DNA of 50,837 nt from contig LWCA01000121.1 in the NCBI GenBank assembly GCA_001642005.1, positions 1 to 50,837 on the forward strand, read 5' to 3'. Positions 11,990 through 25,467 of this stretch are shown in pieces; positions within the stretch are counted from its first letter, which is position 1; every line of letters begins with the position of its first letter. This DNA is from Intoshia linei. Lineage: Eukaryota; Orthonectida; Rhopaluridae. The translations under genes and the position numbers were made by a program. The notes beneath the pieces are model-generated. The model saw only the letters and a program-made list of their open reading frames with translations. It was not told where the DNA came from and did not search any database.

Positions 11990-13926
11990 TTAGTTATCTT
12001 GATATTGACTTTGTCGTTTATTTGTAACCAGGTTTTTCACGTCCGTGATATTGCCGTCTCCGATTTTGTGCAGGTTTAGTATATTATCAATATCGTTTGA
12101 ATCATGGCAAATTAAAGAATTATAAGAAACAGGAGTTGTGAATACATTAGATATTAAATAGTTATTAACACCTGCTTCGTTGCATTGAGTAAGATTCACT
12201 TTGAACTTTTGGTTTTGAATTCTCATATCTTTTCCGCTTTTTTTTTGAATTAACTGCAATGCGTGGTCTTCAGTGTCTATTTCCATTATGGCATCGTTTC
12301 GGAAGTTTCCCTAATATACATCTATTAGATAACATATGTATATACCTCGGAATCGTATACAAAATGAATCCCTCCTTTTTTTACGCCTACTATAGAATCG
12401 CCAATAAACTCCATAATATCATCTATCGAACTGTTATTTGGTAAACCCTGCACGACTATCATGTTATCTGGTCTATTTAGTTGTGAGTATATTAAATGTT
12501 CATGCGACATGTCTCCTATTATAATACGTACAATTTAATTAGCTAATTTCAGTAATATATTTGATGTATTTAAAATGTCAATATTATATATGTTTACCAA
12601 ATGAAACTCTGATATCGTTATTCTGTTTTAATAATTCCATAGGAATTCCATGGATTAAATCATCCGGAGGGTATAATGCATGGTTGAATAACTAAATTCA
12701 GTAATATAATCACATGATATAATCCCTAACTTAATTAGATAATATTTGTCTTTCGAGTACTGATTTATTATTTTATTTTATCTATATTAAACTTTCAAAA
12801 TAGGATTATAGTATAATTATTATATTATTTAAAAAATAATATATTGTAGTTGTACACTACAATCCATTTCCGAATAATGAGCCCACGAACATGACACTTT
12901 TTCTGTTTTAAAATGTATTTTATCGATCACAAAAATAGTATAGAACATGGCGACAAGTATAATGAGCAATAAAGGACGGATGGTATTATGATGATCCAAT
13001 ATGATATAATTTCCAATTATGATTCTACAAGTAAACCTGTTGTGCTTCTGCAGTTGAAATTGGAAATATTTCTACATGTCGTCCACGCATGCGGTGTTTG
13101 TGACATTCTATACAAGCTAGCTGATCTCTTTTGCATGACACTCTATACATTATTATTTTTTTACAATAACTTACGTAGCTATTGCATCACCAGTGAATGT
13201 ATTATTATTATCAAATAATAGTTCTATACCATCTCGTCCATTTAAAATCTCAACCTTAGCCTTACAGCTAAGAAAGTCGATCTAAATGTAATATCTCAAA
13301 TAAAATTGTATTTATATTACAATATCGGATTTTGTAACGGAAAAATATAGATTCCGAATTCTAACTAAATAATGGAATCCATCAGATCCTGTTTGAGACA
13401 AAAATTTTTGTGCGGCAATATGATATCCTAAATGTTTCCATATTTTCATTAAATATTGTACATACCTACTCCTTTACTTAAAAAATTGAAAGAATTCCCA
13501 CGTCTAACCTCTACAAAAATTAATCAATTTATAAATATTTTACCGATTGATCTGTTTTTCACATAACCCCCGTTTCTATCTAAAGCAAGTTCACGGTGAT
13601 CCGACGATTCAAACCACACAGATGCTTCTCCATTTCGTTTACGTCCATTTCCATGAGCTATTGCTATTCCGCCCCTACATATTTAATTATATAGTTAATA
13701 TATACCTTGTATATTTTACCTAATTATATTGAGTCCATAAAAAAAATAAAATATATCTGCGTTTGTAACACCCCAAGACAAACCTCTAATTCTGCATATT
13801 TGTGCATCTGGGATTGGAGTTAAATATGTACTATGAACAATAATTAATAATAATATGCATTCCTTACTATAAAAAATCGGGTTTCATAGTTTTGTAGACA
13901 ATTTCACTGTTAGCAAAGATAAAACC
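11990..13926 (-). CDS. ESRP: ESRP/fusilli-type RRM splicing regulator (5' end unresolved)
   Basis: Reading down from 13926, exons encode NSEIVYKTMKPDFLY (matching the segment before RRM1 in ESRP), RRM1 (CRIRGLSWGVTNADIF then GGIAIAHGNGRKRNGEA and SSDHRELALDR), RRM2 (YLVRIRNLYFSVTKSDI, EILNGRDGIELLFD, TGDAIAT, RGRHVEIFPISTAEAQQ) and RRM3 (DNMIVVQGLPNNSSIDDIM, GGIHFVYDSE, GNFRNDAIMEIDTEDHAL), ending at 11990. ESRP proteins bind UG-rich RNA and drive epithelial splicing programmes. The three qRRM-like domains keep family order and spacing. The conserved N-terminal nuclease-like domain was not found; it may be diverged or lost. The tail after RRM3 is only about 70 residues, shorter than in vertebrates. 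Introns are small; the links between 12690 and 13020 are the least certain. Confidence 0.82.
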
Positions 13927-14171
13927 TAAAATTATTATTTTTACTTTTCTAATTTAATTTGATGAAAAGAATACGTTGTCTCAAAATTAATAAATCACAC
14001 CTAAAATAAAATGCATGGTGGATTATATATTGTAAAAAAATTGAAAAAAGATAGATTTATTTTCCAAATACATCCATTATAAATCTAATTTTTAGTGTCA
14101 GTAATTACTTCCATTTCTATATTATAAAAATTCCATAAGTATATAATTATCATAAAGTAATGACATGCACC

Positions 14172-14402
14172 TTATAAAATGTTAAGTGTTACGTTAACTG
14201 AAAACTTATTAAGTACGTTGCTGGCATACTCAAAATAATCAAAGTAAGCTACTTTCTGAACCGTATAGAGCAAAAAGTGGGACTTTTTTCCATTATTTAA
14301 TGTAATGATCCCGTAATAATCGGGTCCCATTATAAAACCTGAATACTGTATGTGAGTGCCATGAATGCGAACTTTTTGAATTGTAAAAATATAGTACCGA
14401 AT
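14172..14402 (-). CDS. Unidentified open stretch, possible terminal exon
   Basis: A frame of 76 codons without an ATG runs from just after a good acceptor (tttaacag) to a TAA. It includes HGTHIQYSGFIMGPDYYGI and FDYFEYASNVLN. Its residue mix looks protein-like rather than the Ile/Asn/Lys/Tyr-only mix of random A/T-rich frames. It lies between the XLF-like gene and the ESRP exons on the same strand, so it could be an N-terminal ESRP exon, the end of a separate gene, or chance. I do not recognise it. Confidence 0.3.
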   Translation of the reverse strand: MRYYIFTIQKVRIHGTHIQYSGFIMGPDYYGIITLNNGKKSHFLLYTVQKVAYFDYFEYASNVLNKFSVNVTLNIL

Positions 14403-14764
14403 CTGTTAAAGTAATTTTCTATTTTAATTTTTTATGCTCACCCGAATTTTTTTTGACGAGCCTGTCGTACATCATTATGTATAATGTATATAGATATATT
14501 TTTTGTATATAGAAACAAGGAACATTCTATTATACTAATATTATGATATAATGATACTATACATATTATTATATATTATTATTATACATGTTATGTTACA
14601 TAATAGCATAACTTATGTAGAATATAAAGTATATGTTTTATATGCTAACTTGAATCCCCTTTTATATATTTAATTTAAATTTTATTAATTTAATTATTAC
14701 TATTTTTATTTCTACTTTACTATACGTATTATAACAATGAATATTTCTATAAATCATATAATAT

Positions 14765-15542
14765 CTAACTATCATTCATCATTTTCTTTACAAAAGTATA
14801 AATATTATTGCAATTTTCTTCCAATATTTTGTTGTCCACCATAACATCACTTGCATTTATATTTCCAATTTTAATTCCTAATTATAATATATAATATTAA
14901 TAATAATATACTTGACTGAATTATAGGTAACTGAATATTTTTGTAACATTGATAAAATTTGACATATTCTTTTTGTATATTTAAAAAATCATAAAGCATA
15001 TTTGACAGTGTAATATTGAATTTCATTGCTATGGGATGTATTAATTGGCGTATAAATACTTCACCTAAACGGTTGTATGTATTTGGTGTTATATACCGAA
15101 TGTAGCCACAATATGTTTCTTTTTTGAAAAAATGCAATCCACTATTTCGCCATATTTATAATTCATTTCTTCTGGAACATTTAATTTTGATCCATTCAAT
15201 ATATCGTTTATCTATGGATTAATTTATACCTCATTCAATCTTACTTCTGTAATAATGTTGTTTACACTGTTTGTTCCGAAAGTTATTTCATAATCGGTAC
15301 CACTTTTAGTGTATAAATTTTTTTCTAACATCCATTTGTTAGTTTGAATTATCTATAAATTAGTATTACCTAAAACGAATATAAATATTGAAAACCTTTG
15401 ACATTTTGTTCCCATCTTCTTCAAACAAAAATACAGTTATGTGGTTTATTTGTATATTTTTATTGAAATGATATGTATTTGGAGGTTCAAATTTCTCCAC
15501 GTCTCTTTTTTCTTGAATGTAATGAAAAATTTGAAGTAACAT
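14765..15542 (-). CDS. Unidentified protein, faintly XLF/NHEJ1-like
   Basis: Exon 1 runs from ATG 15542 (MLLQIFHYIQEKRDVEKF) and ends at KMSK before a 43-nt intron. Exon 2 reads TNKWMLEKNLYTKSGTDYEI, then a 33-nt intron follows, then NDILNGSKLNVPEEMNYKYG. At a T/A run near 15125-15140 the frame shifts by one, and the protein continues TYCGYIRYITPNTYN and FIRQLIHPIAMKFNITLSN. A last exon gives DNKILEENCNNIYTFVKKMM and a stop. About 230 residues. The Trp-containing start, the helix with IRQLIHPIAM and the acidic/Phe end are laid out like the head domain and first coiled-coil of XLF, a non-homologous end-joining factor. This is weak similarity read by eye. The last splice phase and the frameshift are unresolved. 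Confidence 0.5.
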
Positions 15543-16222
15543 TGTTTGTTTAAATTACGGTTTTAATTGATTATTTTGATAAACGTATTGATTTGTAGAT
15601 AAAATATAATCTTATTTTTTTAACATGTGTTCCATATGAGATGAATAGTTCATTATTAATGAGATTAACAATTTAGTCAAATTATTATACGGAAACAAAC
15701 AGAATATTTAAAATAGTTTGATAATTACTAAGTGCATTAGTATTATTTTATTAATAGGTCTCGTAATTACGATGTTAACATCAACACTACATTCATAAAT
15801 ATTACATTATTATGTACTCAATACAAAAGGAGCTAGTCTTTATTAACCCATTTTTATGTTTAGATACGTTAAAACAGATTTATTTATTTTTTAAATATAT
15901 TTTAATTAATACTGATTAAATTGTTATTATAGGTAAAGCTGTCCCAACGTACCGCCACAATAGAAATAAATAGAATCACAATATATTATTAAAAATTTGA
16001 AAACCCGGTTTTCTTATAAAATCGGAAAATGCATCGATTTTTAAATATAATTTCTAAAAAGCTTCACAATTAAATGTAAGGTTAGTTATAAAATCGAACT
16101 TGGCATGTATATATGAAATGATATCTATATTAATCGAAAAAAGTATTTAAACCGAAATAAATCAACCAATGTTGTTAAGTTGAGAGAATAATTATTTCTC
16201 ATATTTTAGTTAAAACACCGGA
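15543..16222. other. Intergenic, nothing recognised
   Basis: This is A/T-rich sequence upstream of the XLF-like gene with no coding stretch, RNA gene or clear transposon end. Confidence 0.45.
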
Positions 16223-16376
16223 AGGCTACACTGGCCGTTTAACCACGGCACGTGCCTGGTATAAATCAGTGCCGGGTTTAGATTCTTCAGCGAGGGGCGA
16301 TATAATTATTAGGGGCTAATCATTATTACGCCAGGGAGCAGTCGCCCCCTTGCACCCACCTAGATCCGCTACTGGT
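16223..16376. repeat. GC-rich dispersed repeat (transposon end), copy 1
   Basis: This block is far more G+C-rich than its surroundings. It contains aataattattagggg-like sequence, gcgacc-type runs (cagtcgcccccttgcaccca) and ends tagatccgctactggta. Its reverse complement begins taccagtagcggatcta, closely matching the start of the block at 40047 (taccagtggcggtcta), and both carry aattattagggg further in. It is an old transposable-element terminus. Confidence 0.6.
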
Positions 16377-17268
16377 ATAAATAAAATATATTAACTACTG
16401 AAAATAATAAATTTAAAATTATTTATTTCTTATCTACCTTCTTATTTATTTTAAAAATCCATTTAATTTTCTTCGAATAATAGGGTAAACTTATCGAATT
16501 TACACTCGTATCATCTAAAATGTGAACGTTTCATTAAAAATATACGATAAATATAATAAGATTAGATAATATTTTTACCAACCCATTACGTTAATATTAT
16601 TTTCTATCACCTCGTTAATAATACAAATTGTATATTTAATATAATTGTACATTCAGACCTCTCAATACTGCCATTATATTTCAATTTTATAACAAACTTA
16701 TAACAAAATTTCTTATTACCGCCACAATTTTAAAATATTTTTAAAAGAAATTAATTAAAATGACTTAAACCCTTAATTTAAAATCATAAATATTTGAATA
16801 TAAATCAGTATTATAGAAATTATTAATCTGATTTTAATTATAGCTTACCAAATCCTAATTAAATTTAAAAACGCATTTGTTGGATGAATGGACTTTATTT
16901 TATCATTATTTTACTATATGAATGCTTATTAATACATAGTAACCGTATCCATGCTCTATTCGCTACAACTTTATACTCTCAATAACTCCAAACCCTCAAT
17001 ACGGCCATAAATATCGAAAAACCAAAATATTGAAAGGTCTGACTGTATATTAAATTGTAATTTAATATAATCAAAAACAGTTTATCTGCGTTTTATTAAA
17101 GTAATATTGATATACTTGTTATTATAATAACTCTACTTTAATTTTAAAACTATAATGGTTAAGAATACGTATTAATTGGTGTGATTTTCTCAAATCGTAA
17201 ATATGTATTTTATTAATAATTATAAATTAATATATTTTATTTTAATAAATTCTACAACTATAAATATA
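16377..17268. other. Intergenic, nothing recognised
   Basis: A/T-rich sequence with short scattered C-rich phrases (around 16590-17000) but no open frame beyond chance. It ends at the DRC8 stop codon. Confidence 0.45.
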
Positions 17269-18029
17269 TTAATATTCCTCGTCACTCTCCTCGTTTTCAA
17301 CTTTTATCAAATTGATATAATTTTCGTATATTAAACAACCCTTTTCTGAATCAATTGCTGCAGAATACATTTCTTCTAACTCCTCTACTTGGAAAGGCTC
17401 GCCTAGAAAATTGATTAATTGTTTTATAATTTAGTTACCATCTTCTGTCATATATTTGTTTAATTGATCTTGAGTAAGATATCCCAATTTTTCCGTGTCT
17501 AAGGTTTGAAAAGCTTTTAATAATTTTTCAGGGCTACATGGTTTATATCTTAAACAATAGATTAAAATGTATATTCTACTTCAATTACTTCCTTTCCATT
17601 AAAATTTTAGTAACTTTAGGTAGCATGGTGTTTAGTTTTATTATTCTGAGTGATTGTTCTTCTTCTAGCTACAGTATGAAAATACAATTCATAGTATATA
17701 ACCTCTGTAATAAGTTGGTTAATTTCTCCTTCAGATGGTGCGCATCCTAATGCTCGTAATACTGTTCCAAATTCTCTAAATAAAATTTTTTTTATTAATT
17801 TTAAATAACAGTGTATTTTAAACCAAATCATTGGGACAAATATAATTACAATACGTCTATTGTGTTATTATCATCATGATCGAAGATTTTGAAAATTTTT
17901 TTTATTTTTTCTTGTGTTTTGTGGATAACAGTTTCTGTATTTTTATTAGTAAAATATAAATAGCAAACAATATGTAGATAGAATGCACATATGATTTGAA
18001 TTACCTGCATTCTCCTTAAAACTATCCAT
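17269..18029 (-). CDS. EFCAB2: DRC8/EFCAB2, EF-hand subunit of the nexin-dynein regulatory complex
   Basis: EFCAB2/DRC8 is a calmodulin-like subunit of the axonemal nexin-dynein regulatory complex, which controls ciliary beating. Exons read down from ATG 18029: MDSFKENA; then VIHKTQEKIKKIFKIFDHDD (first EF-hand helix and loop); REFGTVLRALGCAPSEGEIN; EEEQSLRIIKLNTMLPKVTK and ILMERK; KCSPEKLLKAF-type exon with TLDTEKLGYLTQDQLNKYM (third EF-hand); then GEPFQVEELEEMYSAAIDSE ending ESDEEY at 17269. Order, spacing and the GEPF motif match animal EFCAB2 over the full 160-residue length. EF-hand 1 has D-H-D-D-N-N and may bind Ca; the others look degenerate. Introns are 34-90 nt. One splice phase (near 17780-17850) could not be closed exactly. 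Confidence 0.88.
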
Positions 18030-19428
18030 TTTCACTTCCTTGTGTATTTATACTTTATATTTCTTTGGATACAATAAACACAGCACGTACAATTTAATTG
18101 ATAAAAAATTGTATAGTAAAATGATATAGTAGGTAATTTAAACAAGATTTATCAAAGTGGGCTTGCAGAAATATATAATATATTTAGCAAGAGAGATCAA
18201 TAGTATAAAATAATTTAACCAACAGTTACAAATATGCGTCAAACGCCCTTCATTATTATGTATATTTGCCATATACAAGAAGTATGATAAAGTATGTATA
18301 AAGAAGTACCACTGTACATCATTAGTTTTAAACAATAGACAATTTTTCGAGAATATTTCATAAAATCACATATTTAATATGATTTTATTTGAATGTAAAA
18401 TTTAAAAATAAAAAAAAAATTTTTATTCTTCCGTAAAAGAAAAAATAAATGTATTACTTAAAATGATAAGAATTACTTTATCTAGACTTACAAGAAACTG
18501 GTCATCGCATATAATAATGGTTACAAAAAATTTGACCCATCGATTATACTCTATCAGACTCGATCCTTAAAAAAGGTTGTCACTTGCATGGAGCAAAGTT
18601 TCCAACCCTATTCACCCTCGTCTAGATTAAGAATTGTTATATTTTAAATAATTCAAATTGAGCCAAAAATAATAATATATTGTATTATGATAGATATAAA
18701 TATATCGATAAACAGTACAGAATAAATGTAAATGTATATTACAATATTTCAATTATAAGTACACATTTACGTTCTCGATAAACAAATCGATACAAAGCAC
18801 ACATATTCTGAATCAGAAATTTTGATTCATAGATATTAGATATAAAATATTAAGACTTAAATGTAAAATTGCTTCCATGGAATCATTTATATAATTAAAA
18901 ATTAATCTAAGGAGATCGATTAAATGAATTTAAAATGTCAAATGATTTAAAATTTTTGAATGTTCTTAAAAAGATGCTAAAACACAACAGAATCTTTAAC
19001 AAAACAAAATAAGGTAATCATATCGTATTTATATATTAGTTTGTGTAAAGGTGAATCAGAAAGAACTAAATGAATGAAAAATGTAACATTTCTAAGATAG
19101 TAAGTTTATTTATAACCTGAACTGAATATTCAATATCTAAGCAATTACTTAATCTCCAAAATATTAGAGAAAACTTGGGCAACATTTAGTTAATTTGTAG
19201 ATATTTTCACATCTGCGAAAAATAAAAATAAACAATATGTTAATCTTTATAAAAGACTAACGTAATATGAACTACAAACCAGGCCTTTATAAAAGTAATC
19301 TAATTTAAAATTTTCAGATTGTATTTTATTTATTTTATTGAGCAAATAACTAAATTTAATAAAAAAGGATAAACTTTAGTCTATTGCTGAAGCTGAATAT
19401 TTGTTATTTTTAATAGATAATAATACTA
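18030..19428. other. Divergent intergenic region DRC8/PI4K2
   Basis: These 1.4 kb separate the starts of DRC8 (-) and PI4K2 (+). No exon, RNA gene or transposon end was seen. Promoters of both genes must lie here, but no specific motif stands out. Confidence 0.45.
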
Positions 19429-21660
<2,232 letters not shown>

Positions 21661-21709
21661 TATATCAACAATAAATTTTTATAAAATACATGTATTTATT
21701 TTTTACAAA

Positions 21710-23713
21710 TTATGATTTCAGGTACCAAATATTATTAGATAAGGTCGTGTAATTTTGCATAATAGAAAATATATGTTTTTTTTTAATCATAAGAGATATT
21801 TCTGATTGTTTGTCATCTAATTTGCAATTTTGAGAAATTCTATAGTATACATAATTGCAAAGATGGTTTACATTAGAAACTGCGCCACTCATTCTAAGTT
21901 GGTCATTTATGATATGAATTGGAGAAATTTCAATTTCGGGATATTCGTGTAAAGGTGATAAGTATGTTGATATTGTTGTTGGACAAAGAGACAAATTCTT
22001 ACAAATGGAATCAGTAAAATAGTACAATACATATCTTCTTATTTGATCGAAATGACTTTGAAAGTAAACCCAAGAGTATAAAGTCACGTCGTTTATACAA
22101 ATTTTTACTATTCTTTTATTTTCTATAAAATGTTGAATAATAACCAACAATGTTTTATCATTTTTGAGGGTATTTATGTCGATTTTCGGTTTTAAATCGT
22201 TTGATTCAAAATTTGTCATGGAGTCTTTAAGTATGCTGTCGATTAACGAGTTGTAAAATGTACATAATTTCGAGTAAGACATTATAAATTTTTCTTGGAA
22301 TAAATTTTCAACAGTTTTTTTGGGGTCCTGTATTGGTGATTCATCGTCGCTAGATGATGAATAATTGCGCTTTCGTTTAGATTCTGATCCATCAGTTTCT
22401 ATTTTTAAATGTACTAAATCTTCTGCAGACAATTTCACATTTTTTCGTTTGTAAGCGTCTATAACAAGATTCTCCAATTTTTTATTTTCCTTTTTTATAA
22501 TTTTTGAAAATTTTGATAAAAATAATTCATCACGTGTTTCCTTCAAAACCCAAGTATTGTTAACTTGATTTCTAACCGCAATGTCGTGTAAAATTTTGTC
22601 CAAATAGTTATTTACAAAATTTTTATTTACCTGATTACCAATGGATTTTCGAGTAATAGAATTAAAGAGGTTTAATTTCCATAAAAGGTAGTTTCTACTA
22701 TCTTCTAAATCTACCGTTGAAATTATATTTTCCATCTCTGATTCATACTTGAACGCATATTGACTATTAACAACCCAGTTTCCTTGAATATTAACAGCTA
22801 CTTTTTCTAAAACTTTGAGAATAATTGCAGAAGACGTATTTATAGACAATTTTTCAGTTAATTTTCGAAATACCGCAATCTTTGCCGAAGAAATAATGTT
22901 TATAATTTGATTTGATACGTCTAGTTTTGACCTCCATAAGAGAGAATGAGGGATAAATGGGTTCACAACTCCAATAGTTGCAAGGTTCAAATCAATTATA
23001 GATGCTACATGGTTGTTTGTATAATCGTCACTGCTAAGCATATAAACATCATCTTGCAAGATTGAGTTATTTTTATCATACTTTATGTCAACGGCAACTG
23101 ATTGCAGTTTCTGATTTGAAAGTATTAAGGGTACTTTGTAACTAATATATTTGTAAAAATTGTCAGCACTTTGATCCAAAAGTGATTCAAAATTAATTAT
23201 TTTTTTCCAATCGGCTACTTTACAAAATGAATCGACTTTTGATTTAATACCAAATTTTACAGATATAGTTTTTTCTTTATTTGGTTTAATATCTATGCTT
23301 TCATCACTTTCACTGAAATGCTGTTCCTCTTCTTCTGTTATAACATCATTATTTGATTTTAGTGGCGTATATGCATTAGACGTAAAATTCAATTTCATTT
23401 TTAAATCCATACACTCTTCTACTATGTTTAAATTAATACTTTTTCCATCTTCTGAGATTACACCTGCATAGTGACAATTTCCAGTGTCTATGTTTGGACG
23501 AGTAATATAAGAAATATTGTCAACATCATTATCGTTAACATTTTGGTATTCGTTTGAACCACATTTGAATTCAAATATGTTACTAGCTACGTCAACATTT
23601 ACTTGGTTCATTGTTGCAACATTTTTATTATAGGTTTCTGGGTATTTTATAAGATAGAGAAGAGTATCCGAATTATTAAGATATACATCTAGTTCACTTA
23701 TTACTTCATCCAT
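21710..23713 (-). CDS. POLR3E: RNA polymerase III subunit RPC5
   Basis: RPC5 pairs with RPC4 (POLR3D) in the TFIIF-like subcomplex of RNA polymerase III and helps termination and reinitiation. This is a single-exon gene; the open frame extends to 23782, but MDEVISELDVYLNNS at 23713 fits the family start (acidic, then EIDVYLAKS). The N-terminal dimerisation part continues with LYLIKYPE and NISYITRPNIDTGNCHYAGV. A middle winged-helix region has EKVAVNIQGNWVVNSQYAF, close to the VQGNWVV motif of RPC5. The acidic stretch SSSSDDESPIQDPKK sits where vertebrates have an acidic linker, and the C-terminal tandem winged-helix part ends IWYLKS, like the family's MWYLKG. About 667 residues, near the vertebrate 708. 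Confidence 0.88.
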   Translation of the reverse strand: MDEVISELDVYLNNSDTLLYLIKYPETYNKNVATMNQVNVDVASNIFEFKCGSNEYQNVNDNDVDNISYITRPNIDTGNCHYAGVISEDGKSINLNIVEECMDLKMKLNFTSNAYTPLKSNNDVITEEEEQHFSESDESIDIKPNKEKTISVKFGIKSKVDSFCKVADWKKIINFESLLDQSADNFYKYISYKVPLILSNQKLQSVAVDIKYDKNNSILQDDVYMLSSDDYTNNHVASIIDLNLATIGVVNPFIPHSLLWRSKLDVSNQIINIISSAKIAVFRKLTEKLSINTSSAIILKVLEKVAVNIQGNWVVNSQYAFKYESEMENIISTVDLEDSRNYLLWKLNLFNSITRKSIGNQVNKNFVNNYLDKILHDIAVRNQVNNTWVLKETRDELFLSKFSKIIKKENKKLENLVIDAYKRKNVKLSAEDLVHLKIETDGSESKRKRNYSSSSDDESPIQDPKKTVENLFQEKFIMSYSKLCTFYNSLIDSILKDSMTNFESNDLKPKIDINTLKNDKTLLVIIQHFIENKRIVKICINDVTLYSWVYFQSHFDQIRRYVLYYFTDSICKNLSLCPTTISTYLSPLHEYPEIEISPIHIINDQLRMSGAVSNVNHLCNYVYYRISQNCKLDDKQSEISLMIKKKHIFSIMQNYTTLSNNIWYLKS

Positions 23714-23782
23714 TTTTAAATAAATTTGAATAAACGATAAAGATAGAGCGATAAAATGCAACGAAAATATAAAAAAATTCAC

Positions 23783-24112
23783 ATAGTTACAGTTTAATTC
23801 TTTTATTGATAATTATCCAACTAGGCAACAGGGATAATGTTAGCTAACAGTTAGTTTTCTCATAGATCAGGGCAGAGGTAATTTTAACAAATTTTTACAA
23901 CAACAAATCAATTTGAAGTTAATTTTATTTAAAGTTTTCTACATAAATATTTCCGTGGAGTGGCTTCAGGAATGTTTTGTTTAAAAGTACGTGTAATAAT
24001 ATTAATACAGACTGCATACTAATAGAATCGTATTAGTCACTAATAATTTGTGTGTAAATTTTACAGTAAAATATTAAAAATTAAAGATTTCATAAATAAT
24101 GGATTATGTATT
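23783..24112. other. Upstream flank of POLR3E
   Basis: No exon or recognised element. It runs into the first arm of the duplicated transposon sequence at 24113. Confidence 0.45.
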
Positions 24113-24616
24113 ACTTGCATTATGTCGACTTATATTAAATTATGTCGAGATGGAATTAAATTTATTTATATTAAAATAAAATCACCATAATTGTTTAAGA
24201 TAAATAATATTACAAATAACCTATTAAATAAATAAATAGTAAATAAGCATTTTTGTGGAGTTAAATTTAAGTGAATTATTAGCACTTAAAATTTGTATAA
24301 ATAATTTTAAACCTTACTTTGATACTGAGAAAGTTTAAATCTATTTTGAGAAAATGTCCAATTATTCATTATGAAATATTAAATGAGAAAATTACCCACG
24401 GCTGCAAATAAACGCTCTTGGGCCGCATGCAACCGTACGTTGTGCACCCCGGGTCTAGAATATAAAAAAATATTAGCACGAGGGTTAACGAAGAATGGTT
24501 AAGAATTAAGTACACAAATTGCGAATTAATGAATAAATTAAATAAAACGATTGAACTACGTAAGACACAAAAAATTTATTAGAAAGTAATATACTAATAT
24601 ATTTATACAATATATT
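24113..24616. repeat. Duplicated left arm of DDE element, copy 1
   Basis: The block starts acttgcattatgtcgactta and closely repeats 24720-25245 in the same order. It includes the GC-rich phrase acggctgcaaataaacgctc, gtgcaccccgggtctagaat, and a long near-identical tail ending tatttatacaatatatt. Small deletions distinguish the copies. An ambiguous base (n) occurs at about 24617, directly after the block. Confidence 0.85.
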
Positions 24617-24719
24617 NAAATTTATATTTTTAATATATTTATTCCAAATAACTTTTAACAACAGCTAAATCATTAAATGAAATGCGATGTAACATAATTA
24701 TGTCGATATTAGTAAGATG

Positions 24720-25245
24720 ACTTGCATTATGTCGAGATGAATGGAATTAAATTGAAGTGAACTTGAATTAAATTTATTTATATTAGAATAAAATCACCGT
24801 AATCGTTCAAGATAAATAATATTACAAATAACCTATTAAGTTAGAATTATATTATAATCAAAATTTATCAATATCAAATAAATAAATAGTAAATAAGCAT
24901 TAAATTAAGAGTTAAATTTAAGTTAATTATTAGCACTTAAGATTATTTTGTTAAAATTTGTATAAATAATTTTAAAATTTACTTTGACACTGAGAAAGTT
25001 TAAATCTATTTTGAGAAAATTACCACGGCTGCAAATAAACGCTCTTGGGCCGCATGCGACTATACGTTGTGCACCCCGGGTCTAGAATATAAAAAAATAT
25101 TAGCACGAGAATTAACGAAGAATGGTTAAGAATCAAGTACACAAATTGCGAATTAATGAATAAATTAAATAAAACGATTGAACTACGTAAGACACAAAAA
25201 ATTTATTAGAAAGTAATATACTAATATATTTATACAATATATTAT
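24720..25245. repeat. Duplicated left arm of DDE element, copy 2
   Basis: This copy lies within the inverted-repeat-bounded element. It shares with copy 1 the phrases aataaaatcacc, aataatattacaaataacct, accacggctgcaaataaacg and the final 120 bp almost unchanged. Confidence 0.85.
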
Positions 25246-25467
25246 ACAATTTATATATATATACAACATATCAAATAGTAACATAACTGTGAAAACAGTT
25301 GAACTAAGGGAGAATTAGATCCATATATGCCTAAATGGATTTTAATCTAAATAAAAAAATTAAAACTTGAATTTTATAAATATTTTACCATCATGATGAA
25401 AAAGCGACGAAGAACAAGATGAAATGCTAAAATCGCCGCTAATTCGATATTGTTTTTTCATTTTATA

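Noticed and set aside
21710-23782. Start of POLR3E at 23782 with a signal-peptide-like leader
   Set aside because: The leader is hydrophobic and unsuited to a nuclear polymerase subunit; MDEVISELDVYL at 23713 matches the family start.
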